Below the pieces are notes generated by a model. It was not told the origin of the DNA. It worked only from the letters and a program-made list of their open reading frames with translations, and searched no databases. Below, piece after piece: positions 46,187 to 57,900 of a DNA stretch of 64,000 nt; within the stretch, counting starts at the first letter, position 1; each line of letters opens with the position of its first letter. The position numbers and the translations under genes were made by a program. Origin of the DNA: Ceratodon purpureus (lineage: Eukaryota > Streptophyta > Bryopsida > Pseudoditrichales > Ditrichaceae); NCBI GenBank assembly GCA_014871385.1, contig CM026424.1, forward strand, positions 6,067,320-6,131,319. Direction: 5' to 3'.

Positions 46187-48440
46187 GTGCCATCGCCTCC
46201 CCTCTGCGCCTCGGGGATCGTCTCTCACCTCCCCCTCTCAGGGATCGCCTCGCACACCTCCCGTCTCTCCCCGCACTCCCTCCGACCACCTTCTAGCTCA
46301 CTTCCACGCCGTTCTGCTGACCAAAACGGCGCCCAAAACGGTGCGGTCTGGGCCACAATCGGCCATGGCGACTTCTAACCCTAGCTCATGGCGAGTGGCG
46401 TCCATGTTGTGTTTTGTTCTGCTGTGCAGCTCGGCCGTGGAGGGGTTTTATCTACCCGGGACGTACCTACATCCCTACAAGAAAGGGGCGAAGCTGGAGG
46501 TGAAGGTGAACTCGATCACGTCGATTGAGACTGAGCTTCCGTTTTCGTATTACAGCTTGCCGTTTTGCAAGCCCAAGGAAGGGATTCAGAAGATGGGGGA
46601 GAACATTGGGGAGCTGCTGATGGGGGACCAGATCGAGAATTCGCCGTATAAGTTTTCGATGAAGGAGGATCAGGAGGATGTGAAGGTATGTGTGGCCCCT
46701 CCACTGTCGGACAAGGATGTGAAGCATTTTAATAAGCGGATTGATGACTACTACCAGGTGAATATGATATTGGATAACCTGCCGGTGTCGAGGTATACGC
46801 GGCAGAAGGACTCGAGCAATCTGTTGCGATGGACGGGGTCGCCGATAGGGTTCAAGCTGGACAGTGACAAGCAGCATTATGTGTATAATCATCTGAAGTT
46901 CAAGGTGCTGGTGCACGCGTATGACAAGGATGCGGGGTCGGGGGCTGTGCTGGGAACTGGGGAGGGTTTGGATGTGATGCCCTCTGCGACGACACAGAAT
47001 ATGACGGGGACGTTCATGGTGGTGGGATTCGAGGTGGTGCCTTGCAGCGTTGTGAGGGATGTGAAGGTGGCGAAGGAGCTGGAGGATGGGAATGGCCAGC
47101 TGCCCATCTCGGACTGCGACCCTGAGAAGCCTCATCAGGCTGTGAAGAAGGGCGAGGAGATCGTGTACTCGTACAGTGTGCATTTTGAGGAAAGCGACAT
47201 CCGTTGGCCGAGCAGATGGGACGCGTATCTGAAGATGGAGGGCGCGCGCGTGCACTGGTTCTCGATCCTGAACTCGCTGATGGTGATCTCGTTCCTGGCG
47301 GGAATCGTGTTTGTGATTTTCTTGAGGACGGTGCGGAGGGATTTGACGAAGTACGAGGAGCTGGACAAGGAGGCCCAGGCGCAGATGAACGAGGAGCTGT
47401 CGGGATGGAAGTTGGTGGTGGGGGATGTGTTCCGCGCACCCGAGAACCCTCAGCTGCTGTGCGTAGTGGTGGGCGACGGGGTGCAGATCCTGGGCATGGC
47501 ATGCGTGACGATCCTGTTCGCAGCTCTGGGATTCATGTCTCCGGCGTCGCGAGGAATGCTGTTGACGGGAATGGTGTTGTTGTATCTGTTCTTGGGAATC
47601 CTGGCGGGATATGTGTCGTCCCGGCTGTGGTGCACGCTGAAGGGGACCCAGAGCGGGTGGAGGCCCATTGCATGGAAGACGGCGTGCTTCTTCCCCGGAA
47701 TCGCATTCACGATTCTGACGGTGCTGAACTTCCTGCTCTGGTCGCGGGAGAGCACGGGTGCCATCCCGCTGTCCCTGTACTTCATCCTGCTGACGCTATG
47801 GTTCACGGTTTCGGTGCCGCTGACCCTTCTGGGAGCGTACCTGGGTGCGAAGGCAGAGCCGATCACGTTCCCGGTGCGAACGAACCAGATTCCTCGCGAG
47901 ATTCCGGCGCAGCGGTACCCGTCATGGCTGCTGGTGCTGGGCGCAGGGACGCTGCCATTCGGGACGCTGTTCATCGAGCTGTTCTTCATCATGTCGAGCA
48001 TCTGGATGGGGCGGGTGTACTACGTGTTCGGGTTTTTGTTCGTGGTGTTCATCCTGCTGATCATCGTGTGCGCGGAGGTGGCGGTGGTGCTGACATACAT
48101 GCACCTGTGCGTGGAGGATCATCGATGGTGGTGGAAGTCGTTCTTCGCGTCGGGGTCGGTGGCGCTGTATGTATTCCTGTACTCGATCAACTATCTGGTG
48201 TTCGACCTGCACAGCCTGAGCGGACCGGTGTCCGCCGCTTTGTACGTGGGATACTCTCTGCTGATGGTGATTGCGATCATGTTCGCGACGGGCACCGTGG
48301 GGTTCCTGACGTCGTTCTACTTCGTGCATTATCTGTTTTCGTCTGTGAAGATTGACTAGGGAAGTGGTTATGGTAGTCTGTTTGAACGTTCTTTCCTTAA
48401 CGATGTAGGCTCATGGTATTCCTTCTTGAGGTAGTTTTTA
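46187..48440. repeat. Inverted TM9 duplication, right block
   Basis: Partner of 34100-36356. Homology starts in the leader near CCATCGCCTCCCCTCTGCGC and continues past the stop to the GAGGTAG near 48435. The upstream minisatellite is absent. Confidence 0.85.
46365..48359 (+). CDS. TM9/nonaspanin family membrane protein, third paralogue
   Basis: Intronless, 664 residues, same start context (GGCC ATGG) and same signal peptide as the copy at 34184. Lumenal domain, nine hydrophobic segments and the C-terminal SSVKID signal are all present. Its residues 115-125 read SDKDVKHFNKR, which is closer to the older paralogue at 15117 (TEKDVKHFSQR) than to its near-identical twin (SESDVNHFNRR). As for the family, it should work in Golgi and endosome membranes. 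The in-frame open stretch upstream to an ATG at 45909 is judged to be leader, because a signal peptide begins at 46365. Confidence 0.96.
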   Translation: MATSNPSSWRVASMLCFVLLCSSAVEGFYLPGTYLHPYKKGAKLEVKVNSITSIETELPFSYYSLPFCKPKEGIQKMGENIGELLMGDQIENSPYKFSMKEDQEDVKVCVAPPLSDKDVKHFNKRIDDYYQVNMILDNLPVSRYTRQKDSSNLLRWTGSPIGFKLDSDKQHYVYNHLKFKVLVHAYDKDAGSGAVLGTGEGLDVMPSATTQNMTGTFMVVGFEVVPCSVVRDVKVAKELEDGNGQLPISDCDPEKPHQAVKKGEEIVYSYSVHFEESDIRWPSRWDAYLKMEGARVHWFSILNSLMVISFLAGIVFVIFLRTVRRDLTKYEELDKEAQAQMNEELSGWKLVVGDVFRAPENPQLLCVVVGDGVQILGMACVTILFAALGFMSPASRGMLLTGMVLLYLFLGILAGYVSSRLWCTLKGTQSGWRPIAWKTACFFPGIAFTILTVLNFLLWSRESTGAIPLSLYFILLTLWFTVSVPLTLLGAYLGAKAEPITFPVRTNQIPREIPAQRYPSWLLVLGAGTLPFGTLFIELFFIMSSIWMGRVYYVFGFLFVVFILLIIVCAEVAVVLTYMHLCVEDHRWWWKSFFASGSVALYVFLYSINYLVFDLHSLSGPVSAALYVGYSLLMVIAIMFATGTVGFLTSFYFVHYLFSSVKID

Positions 48441-49983
48441 TTTTATTTTTAGGTCTCCCTCTAGGTTTTTTTTTTTTTTTTTTTTCCTTCTTTTAGTTGA
48501 ATCTCTTTTTAATCCAGCGTAGAATTAGCTAGGATATCGCAGAGGCTGTCAGATCATGAAGAGAAGAGTGAGCCAACATTCTTCCTTGACACATGTATGA
48601 AGAGGTTTGAACTTTTAATTGATAACGTCAAAACGACTTCTTAATTTCATGCATTTGGGTTTTTTTCTCTATCCTCCGAGGGTCTCATGACGCTGGAGCG
48701 ACAGATACGTTCACAAGGTGGAAGATTTTTGTTACTTGTCCAGTATGTTCTGGTTGACCGTGCGTGAATTTCACACCTAAGAAGATTAGCACAATTGGAA
48801 TGGCATGACTAAAGTCTGGTAGAGTTGATATGTGCACTAGAAGATTACACTTCACAATGTGTGTGATGTGGCTTTCGGGTTTAGCTCGATCGAATTGTAA
48901 ATTTGTATGATCTGGGATTCATACCGTTTCTTACGCGGATCATATGACTATGATCACACTCTCGCTCCATATTTCAGCTTTGCAGGGTTGCAAAGTGTCT
49001 TCTTAACTTTAATATGGACTTGGGTCTCCTTTTTATCTTCTATTACTTGTTTTGAGATTCCTCATTTGAGTAGTAGTGGCTGATGAATATAATCACAGAG
49101 CTGTCTGGAGTGGGAGACGCTAAAACATACGAGCCCACTTGGGAGTAGGAATGACTGGTGCTTGCTCACTTGGAAGGTGTCGTGCAAGGTTGACCTGCGA
49201 TTCACAGAATGCGACATGTTGTTAGATACAGGTAAAGTGGATTGATCAGTTCTGTCAAACTGATCCATCCCATAACCAAGGTATAGTTCCCATTTCTATT
49301 AGTGAAAGAATTCAGCAAATGTAGCGGTTGAATAGGCTTCTATAACCTAGGAGAAACGTAAATTCTAAGAAAATCTACCCTACGAATTTCTTGTGAATTG
49401 TTGAAGGTGAAATTTAAACGATCCTAGAACCGTGACTGGCTATGATGTACACAAGGGTACATTCCATAACTTGATTGTACTTACTGTACAGAATTTGGTT
49501 AACGTTTTTGGCTTGCTACGAGGATGGGATCCCTACATTAGGTACTACATATTGCGCTTGACTTTGATCCTAACAAGCAAGTAGGGCCCAAATGGGTCGA
49601 AGTGGAATCTGGAGATAAGGTGAAGGTTCATCAACAAGAGTATATACCAGTCAAAGATTCAATAGGATGCTGGTGACTGGTGACGTTCTGGTATCATTGG
49701 GTCATGTACTAGATCTGAGCGATACCGTATTCTACATCAACTGCGAAGTATCATAGTTCTTTATCAGGTTGATGGCAACGCTGTAAACGGCCTCGATCAT
49801 GGACTAAAAACTCCTTTCTCAATCATGCACCCTGAATAAAATTCTCTAGAAGCGCACATCAGAAACGTAAAGCATTTGTCTTCTGACTTGGGTAACTAGA
49901 CCGTCTCTAGCACTTTACAAGAAACCAACATCATATTAGCAGCAACTATGAGAAACATTGATCTCATTTCTTTTCAACTGGTC
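48441..49983. other. Intergenic between TM9 and DCD genes; no gene recognised
   Basis: A poly-T run lies at about 48467-48486. The right part may hold the DCD-gene 3' untranslated region. Confidence 0.5.
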
Positions 49984-52084
49984 TCAATGGTAACGCACCT
50001 CATTGCGGGTGGGATAACCTGGCCGTAGGCCGGGTTGTAACCCAGAGGACAGGATTTTGTGCTGTTGTTTTTCCCTCTCTTTTTGCCAATATTTGGCCTC
50101 TTGTCGGAATAGAGTCACCAGTTTCCGTACCTGCACAATTTCAGTGTTCATACCGGCATGCAAATTGCAAACGACCAATACATTATAACACTTGTAAGAC
50201 ACTAAAGTGTGTGTACCATAATCTTTAAAGTTTGTGTATCTTTGATAAGCAACAATTTTAGGTGTGAAGGGTATACCTGCACTTCATCAAGGGAATACTT
50301 AAACTTATTCTTCTTTTTCTCGAAGTTTTCACTCATGGCCTCCTTGAATGCTTTTAGTGGGAGATTTGGACATTTCTCTATACACTGGATCCGGACCTGC
50401 AGAGCTTTTCCAGAGAACATCTTAACAATGCGGCAAGCAATGTCATGTAACTGTCATCTCTCTCTTGTATAGTGCTGAACATCCTTTTGTATCTTAATTA
50501 GCTAAGCAAACTTGGCACATTCTTTACAAACTTGTTTCTGGGATAATTGAAAAACATCCTAACTATCTTGAAATTTAGACTTCATATGCAGGAAGAATTA
50601 CATCGAATCAAGATACAAATTTTATGTGTAAATTTCTAAATTGTGTGTACTAATTTCCTACGGAACAAGTGCTTAAATAATGATTCAACAAAACACAACA
50701 ACACATCATTCAACTTCTTGTATATATATCATATTGCGTTAGTAAGCTTCGGGATTTAAGTGTTCAAGTGACCTGAGCTGGGAAAAAACCACGAAAAGCA
50801 TCTGGCATAATATTCATGTCCCCATATGAGGTTGCTTCAAAAATTCCAGACAACTCCCTTTCACGATAGTTGTACAAGAACAGTTTTGTTCCTGGAGTCA
50901 CTCGCATGACCTGAAAAATTTTCACGTTTGATCAGTCCATAAGTTCTTTACAAAGTACAGAGAATTCAGTTTAAATTCAGATCTATAACATGTACCGCAG
51001 CCTTCATGTATCTGAAGCAGAATTTATGTCATGAAGATCCACAATAAATATGATTTACCTCGCTTTTGTTCGCTGCTGGCAATGCAAACAACTTCATTTG
51101 CATGCACTCTATGTAGGTGTCACTTGTGCATCCAAATATCATGCCGGGCAGAGGAGGCTCATCTGTAGCATCCGGTGCTCGTGGTGGTGGCGATGGTGAA
51201 AGTGAGCTTAACGATCTCTCTAAGTCTCTGATCGGATCTCTGAATACAGGCTCTCTTACCATGCGCTCTCTGACTGCTCTCCGTCTAACGGGCTCCCTTA
51301 TAATTGGTTCTCTCATAATCGGCTCTCTGATAATCGGCTCTCTGAGAATTGGCTCTCTGAGAATTGGCTCTCTGAGAGTTGGCTCTCGGAGAAGTGGCTC
51401 TCGGAGAAGTGGCTCTCGGAGAAGTGACTCTCTGAGAAGTGGCTCTCTGAGAAGTGGCTCTCTGAGAAGTGGCTCTCTAATAATCGGCTCTCTAATAACT
51501 GGTTCCCTGATAACTGGCTCTCGGATGGGTCGTCGAATGGGGAGCCCATTTGCATAAACATCAGCATAGCGATCCCTCTCCTCAACATCCATCATGTAAT
51601 CAGAGGGTCCTATTCCAACAGGGGCAGCAAATCGTGCCTCGACGTTTGGGACATTGTATTTTGTGAGACCAAAATGGGTGGCATCGTTCAAGCTTCCGTA
51701 AGCTTGTGCCCGAACTTGTGCTTGGGCCTGCGCTTGCAATTGAGCTTGAGCTTGAGCTTGTGCTTGAGCTTGTGCTTGTGCCTGGGCTTGTAACTGTGCT
51801 TGAGCTTGAGCCTGCGCTTGTGCCTGAGCTTGTGCCTGAGCTTGTGCCTGGGCTTGTAATTGTGCTTGAGCTTGTGCCTGAGCCTGAGCCTGCGCTTGGG
51901 CTTGAGCCTGTGCTGCTAGGAGGATGCGATCTTGTAATGCATTACCATAACCGTTCACATATGGCTGATCAACAGCCCGAAGGCCATTGTTGTAGCCTCG
52001 GTTTGGTGCAACTGGATCCCCGGACCATGTTCTCTTGATGCCAGGGGTATGTTTATGGAGAGCCTCATAATTATAGCTGCCCAT
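49984..52084 (-). CDS. DCD-domain protein with Gln-Ala and Arg-Glu-Pro repeats
   Basis: Four exons in phase: 51059-52084, 50773-50910, 50277-50396 and 49984-50130, giving 476 residues. The N-terminus has a Gln-Ala tract (about 57-126) and a run of REPxxREP-type repeats (about 182-275). The DCD (development and cell death) domain starts near residue 310 with [18 protein letters not shown]. It continues with [20 protein letters not shown] in exon 2 and FPAQVRI across exons 2 and 3, the usual order GxIFG, YxEC, LFLYNY, GIFEA, FPAQVR. The tail ends in a charged helix. DCD proteins are plant proteins linked to stress and cell-death responses; the molecular role is poorly known. A donor-like GAG|GTGCGT near the last codons leaves room for another exon. 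Confidence 0.88.
51285..51532 (-). repeat. 12-bp coding minisatellite (Arg-Glu-Pro repeats)
   Basis: Plus-strand unit GGCTCTCTGAGAAGT and variants repeat with 12-base spacing, each giving four residues of the form REPL or REPI. The copies are more uniform at 51400-51480 than at the edges, which suggests recent expansion. Confidence 0.85.
51710..51915 (-). repeat. 6-bp coding microsatellite (Gln-Ala repeats)
   Basis: Alternating GCTTGT, GCCTGA, GCTTGA and similar hexamers encode (Gln-Ala)n, interrupted by a few Leu-Gln units. Synonymous variation among units argues that the peptide pattern is kept. Confidence 0.85.
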
Positions 52085-53700
52085 TGTGAATTTCTACGTT
52101 TACTATCCTCAATATGTGAGATGTTTGAAACAGATTATCAAAGAAACGGCTGATCAGCAATATCGGCAATTATCTCTACGAAGTTAAGAAACTCTCTTCG
52201 ACTGGTAAGGTAGACTTGCTTTTTGAGAAGATCTTAACTCATCATCCGTGATTGACCATGTTTGATGGATCATTTTGGAAGCTACTTTGATCTCTCTCTC
52301 TCAGAACATTCCAGGGCGTTTTTTATATCTGATTCTGATATGCTTGTAAACTAACAAGCTTAAATCATCATTTTTTGATTTGTTAATAAGCCTTGGTCTT
52401 TATGCCATTTCCCACCATAAATATATATCAATTTAAGCTCCACAGGTTTCAGACACAGAAAATTAGAAATGAAGCTTAATCATGCTGGTTCCCCCGAATT
52501 GTAATCCCTAACGTAAGTTGTCCTAAAATTGATACAAAATATATTCTTCTGAATTCATGTTTGCTTCGAAGGGAAAAACGATGAGCTTGCAGATAATTAA
52601 TGTGACAACAGGCCTCAGTCACACCATCTAATTCCCACCGAGAATGGAGAATTGATCCTGGAAGAGAGGAAAGTCTTCCTGAAGAGTCAGTTAATTACGC
52701 AGTGTCGAATGCTAAACTCATAAAACTGAAGGCAAACATGGAATAGAGAGAGAGAGGAGCAACAAAATATGGTACCAGATAACCGACCATGCACGGGCAC
52801 ACCCGAACGAAAAACCTCCTCCCACGGGCAGCCTCCCTTGACAGTTGTAAACTCCACGTCATCCACGACCCGTTCCTTACCAACGTCACGCATTAGAGTT
52901 TCACTTGAAATCTATCAGACGCATAGATAAACCACATCATCTCTATTTCCCGCTATTAATGGCTAATCATAAAAAGTAGGTACGCCCAAAAGCGTCACCC
53001 CTCTAAAAGCCCTCATCGTTTCTTACATCTACGAGTTTTATACATCTCCCTAACAAAATCTAAGAAGGTCATAGACCAGTAACTCACACCTTGATTATTG
53101 ATGACGCTGGTTAACTCACGACCTCAATGGGTTACTAATCAAGGAAGGCACACCTAAAACCATCACCTACTCAATACTACATTATCTACCATAGTACTAC
53201 ATCCCCTTCCCAAAACTAACTGCACCATAGAGAGCTTCACTGCTGTACACCTCTGCCTCTTCCAATAATTATAAAAAACATTAATCAATTCACCATATCT
53301 TTGAGCTGCTAACTAAATCCACGCTTTCCAAAGGACCCACACCCAAAACCATCACCTCACTATCTACCAACGCCCTTCATCCCCCTCCCAGAAACCTAGC
53401 AACTCCATACTTATCACGACTAACTTACTGCCCTTACCCCTCATAAACCACATCAGTACAGAAATTAATTTTGGGTCTACCAAGAAGGAGGTAGACCCAA
53501 AACCGCTCAAACCTAACCCCCTCTACTAAGCCCCTAGATCTCCAGATTTAGATCTAGCATAATTCGCAGATTAGTCACTCCCTGCTCAATTATCGAAGAC
53601 GTTAGTTATAGCAGACGCAACCACCAGGTTCCCGCGCGGTAGCGCCACGATACCCGGCTCGCCCTCACCGCGACCGACCCGGCCGGTCCGGTTCTCACGC
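52085..53700. other. Intergenic between DCD and GRV2 genes, divergent promoters
   Basis: The two genes are transcribed away from each other, so both promoters lie here. Short CT and GA runs at about 52297 and 52745 are present. No further gene seen. Confidence 0.5.
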
Positions 53701-54898
53701 TCCGCAGGTAAGCTGTGCTGGACTCCCTCTCTCAAGCTCAAGCTGCCAGGCCTCAAGCCACCAAAGCAAAGGCAACGCAAGCCAAGGCAAGGCAAGAGGA
53801 AGGTAAGAGCAAGAGCAAGACGCGAGGGAAGGCTTCAAGGCTGCGAACTCGGTCCTTCCCAATCCCCAGATCAGTCACTAGTTTCACAATTCCACAGATT
53901 AGTAAGCTGGGATTGCACTCAGGTGGCGCTGCTGAGGTTGAGTCGCCTCGGATGGGGCTCCGGCTTGGAATTCGTTGCCGAGAGCTCGAGGATTGATTGC
54001 ATGTGACGGAGGGGGAGTTGGGGAATCAGGCAGGCAGGGTTCGGAGGCGGCAGCAGGGGAACATGGTGAGGACAGTGGTGGTGGATCCATGGGGCGGGTT
54101 CGGCGTGGGATGGACGTGACTGCGGGTGAATCCGCCTCGGGAGGGGTGATTGGCTGGGTTCCATTTGGAGGAGGACGCGCGGGGGAATAATTTTGCGTTA
54201 ATCTTGTAGGTGGGTGAGTGAGTGAGGGTGGATTTTGAGGTTGTTGTGGAGGTTGGGTTTTGGATTTTGGATTTTGATGGTGCACGTGGTGTTGCGCGTT
54301 TAAAGGGGTTGGTTTGGGGCGGGTTTTTGAGAGTTTAGGTTTAGTGTGGGGAGTGGGAGCTGGGGGAGTGATCGTGAAGGTGGGGAGGGGTTCAATGGGG
54401 TGTGTGAATTGGGGAGTGATTGGATTAGGGCATTTGTGATTTGTGTGAGTGGTTGAATGGGTGTGGTGTGGGACTGGATTGCATCGGGTGGGGGTGAGCG
54501 CTGTTTTTTTTTTTTTGTGTTTGGTTTGGAAGTTAGGTCTACGTTTGGAGGTTGTTTTGGGACGGAATTAGCGATCTGAGGAGGGTTTGGATTGGTGTGG
54601 GAGCGCTCGGTGCAGGTTTAGGGAAGCATGGTGGTGGTATTGGCGTTGATGATCAGCTCGGCTTGGGTGATCAGTTGAGTTTTTGGATTGGATTTTGGGG
54701 CAGGGAAGTGGTTTCATGAGCTGGATGTGTTTGTGTTCAAGGGTTTGTTATTACGTTCTGGATTGGGTAATCAATCCGGTGAACGAGGAGCACTGCATTC
54801 CTTCGGGTTGAATAGGGGAGAGGGAAGCGCTGGGTGCAAATCAGTCGGGTAGCCGCCCTGCGGCGCAGCAGAAGCCCTGGAGTGTGTGGCTTTTGCAG
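53701..54898 (+). other. GRV2 leader exon end and leader intron
   Basis: A strong donor, CGCAG|GTAAGC, ends a probable noncoding exon at 53707. A TTTTGCAG acceptor at 54897-54898 opens the first coding exon. This places the in-frame ATG at 54884 inside the intron and supports the ATG at 54929 as the start. Confidence 0.6.
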
Positions 54899-54928
54899 CG
54901 GGCGGACGATTACCCCCGAGTCCTTGGG

Positions 54929-57900
54929 ATGGAGACGCCTCAACTCCTACTCCCGGCTGCCCGAGCTGCTCCGTCGGGGGCCGGGGGATCGACATACCAG
55001 CATCAAGGCCACCCTTCGAATCATCCGACTCCCAACGCTCTGGAGGAACCAGAATACATATGCAGGTACACTGTCACGAAGCACTCATGGCGCGGGAAGT
55101 ACAAGCGCGTTCTGTGCATCTCTCCCACTCAGATTTTGACCCTTGATCCCACCGCGCTGACGACCACGAATGAGTATGACATTGGAACTGACTTCGAAGG
55201 AGCGGCTCCTGTTGCGGGCGGGCGGGAAGATCCACTCCAGCAGCACGCGCTCGAGTTCACCATTAATGTTCGGAACGAGGGTCGAGGAAAATTCAAGCCC
55301 ATGCGATTCTCTTCTAGGTATTCTTGCCTACCTGTGTTGTTTCTGGAGCGCCTTTTCTGGTACTGCTTTAATACGATTTGCAGGTGTAGAACCATGGCGC
55401 ACTAATTTGTCAATGGTCAGTTAGTAATGGTGGCCTACCCTTGAGTTAGGTTCCTCAAGCTGTGCGCATTCTTCTTCCTTCTTTCTTTTCAGAACTCGGA
55501 GGTCTCCAATGTGTGAATGCCTTGGTTTGGTGCGTCCTGACATTCGACCACGTTGGATACAGGTACCGAGCAGCAATTTTGACGGAATTGCACAAGCTTA
55601 GGTCCCATAGAATTCCTGGGGCACCTCTTTCTGCGGCGGAGAGCCATGACTTTCCTGTTCTTCATCTGAGACGGCGTGTATCGGACTGGAGTTCTTTTGT
55701 ATGGATCTTGCCTTCATTTTGCAAAATTTCAGTTACTTGTTACTCATTGTATTCTAGTTGGATAGATATCATGCCCTATTTTCTCTTGCGTCTTTTGTCA
55801 TGAACGATGTTTGTCTACCGTCATGAACGTTGTTCTCCAACCAGTTATGTAATTTATTAGCATGGCACCAGCATCCTTCCCGTGAGGATAGACCATGTAA
55901 ATGATTTGGGGAACTTTGTTTGAAATATCGAAAGACTTGTTTTCGAAATATACATGATTGTTATGCAAGATGAGTGATCTTTGTGTGCTTATCAAGTCCT
56001 GGATGGTTTTAGGTCATGCGAATTACAGGGATTGGTATCGAAGTGCGGACCTCAAATGGCAATCTGCATTGGTGTCTAGATTTTCGCGACATGGACTCTC
56101 CGGCCATCATTCTGCTGTCAGATGCATATGGCAGGCGTGGCCAGGAAAGTGGAGGGTTTGTATTATGCCCACTATTTGGTCGCAAGTGTAAAGCTTTTAC
56201 TGCAGCCGTGGGGGTTTCTAATTCCTCAATTTTGACCACCCTGGTAACTCTTCATAACCCAGTTTTAATCGTTCTACGATTCTATGCTTCCAGTGAGTGT
56301 TTACCAATGACATGCTCTGTGAGGCACGATGCTGCGCTCATTAGGCTTTCTATCTTGATATTGGAGACGTCCTATTTATATTGTGTGGTCTCTGTTGTAG
56401 ATAGTTTGAGGCTTTTGGCATCTGAGTTTGTGTATCATTTGGCAACCTCTGACAGACTAGGATGGCGAAATCTTCTGTTGGAATTTCACTTAATGTTGAC
56501 TCAACACAATCAATGGGTGCTCCAGAGTTTTTGAAGCAAAGAGGTGAGCCTCTATTTTTATTGTACGCTCAAAGCTTTGTTTATAGTGTATTTAGTGAAT
56601 TGATTTGCTTTGATATTTTGGATAAGGAACCCGCTAAATCTTAAAGAGCAGCTGCTTGTTTCTGCACATTATTATTTTCAATCTCCGTGATGATCTGACC
56701 ATAAACCTATTACAGCGAAGACTGCAGTAGGCGCCGAAGAAACACCTATCGGAGAGTGGTCAGTAACTAGGGTACGTACAGCTGCACATGGCACTGCGCA
56801 CTCTGGTACGGTGCAGATCCTGTATGGGATCAAAGGTTTCGGTGGACCCAGTGAATCTGTGTCGAGGCAGCTAGTCCTCACAAAGAGCTCATTGGTTGAG
56901 AGACGGACGAACAACTATGAGGTTAGTAATAAACATGCTCTAAGCTGATGGTCAGTCGCTGATATTTATTTTCCTTTGTTTTCGATCACCTTCAGCCATG
57001 TTACGATATCTTTTACCTGTCCCTACTTACAATGTGTGATATATAGGTAGATGGTTGTTTTGCAGTGCATGCATTTTTGAACCAAGCATTTTTGGATTAA
57101 GAGGATTGATGTTTCGAGAAACTAATCAGCGTTCTATTTCAGGCTGTGATTGTCCGACCGTTATCTGCGGTTGCTGCCCTTGTCCGATTTGCAGAGGAAC
57201 CTCAAATGTTCGCAATCGACTTTAATGATGGCTGCCCTATGCATGTATGGTCATTGTCAACTACCACTTGATGTTTAAAAATGTTTTATTGCCACACTAG
57301 AGTTTTAACGACACTGTACCATCATTGAAAAAACTTGCGTTTGGACTCAAAGCATATTAGATTTGGAAGGAATTTAATAAGGCTCTTTTCCTTTCTTTTT
57401 GACGTCTTGGTTTGTTTGGAGGTAACCTATGACCAAATTTTGGAATATTAGTCAACAATCATGAATGATGTATGTTAATGAACATTTCATTTTTCATCTG
57501 TGTAGGTCTTTTCAAGCACATCACGGGATAATCTATTGGCAGCAGTGCGGGATACCATACAGACTGAGGTGGGTCTGATGATTACTGTTTCCAATTACAC
57601 TGTTTTTGTGTGGAACTTCATATTTAGGGCTTTCTTTCGACGTACAAATGTGGATGGGCCATTCCTGCGATGTCTTCGTATTTTACTCATATAACTGTTT
57701 CTTTCGACTTACAAGCTTTATACAATGATAACTCGTGCCTGGGTTTGGGCTAACAATCTTGGTGTAGCAGGGTCAGCGCCCTATACCCACGTTGGCGAGA
57801 GTGATTATGCCAGGTCACCGACTTGATCCTCCCTGTGGCCGTGTGATGCCCCCTCCCTCGCCAGTTACTCTGAGCGGTCATCATCGTTTGTTTGCTGATG

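Noticed and set aside
54884-54928. Upstream in-frame ATG for GRV2
   Set aside because: It lies before the TTTTGCAG acceptor at 54897-54898, so it is probably intronic.
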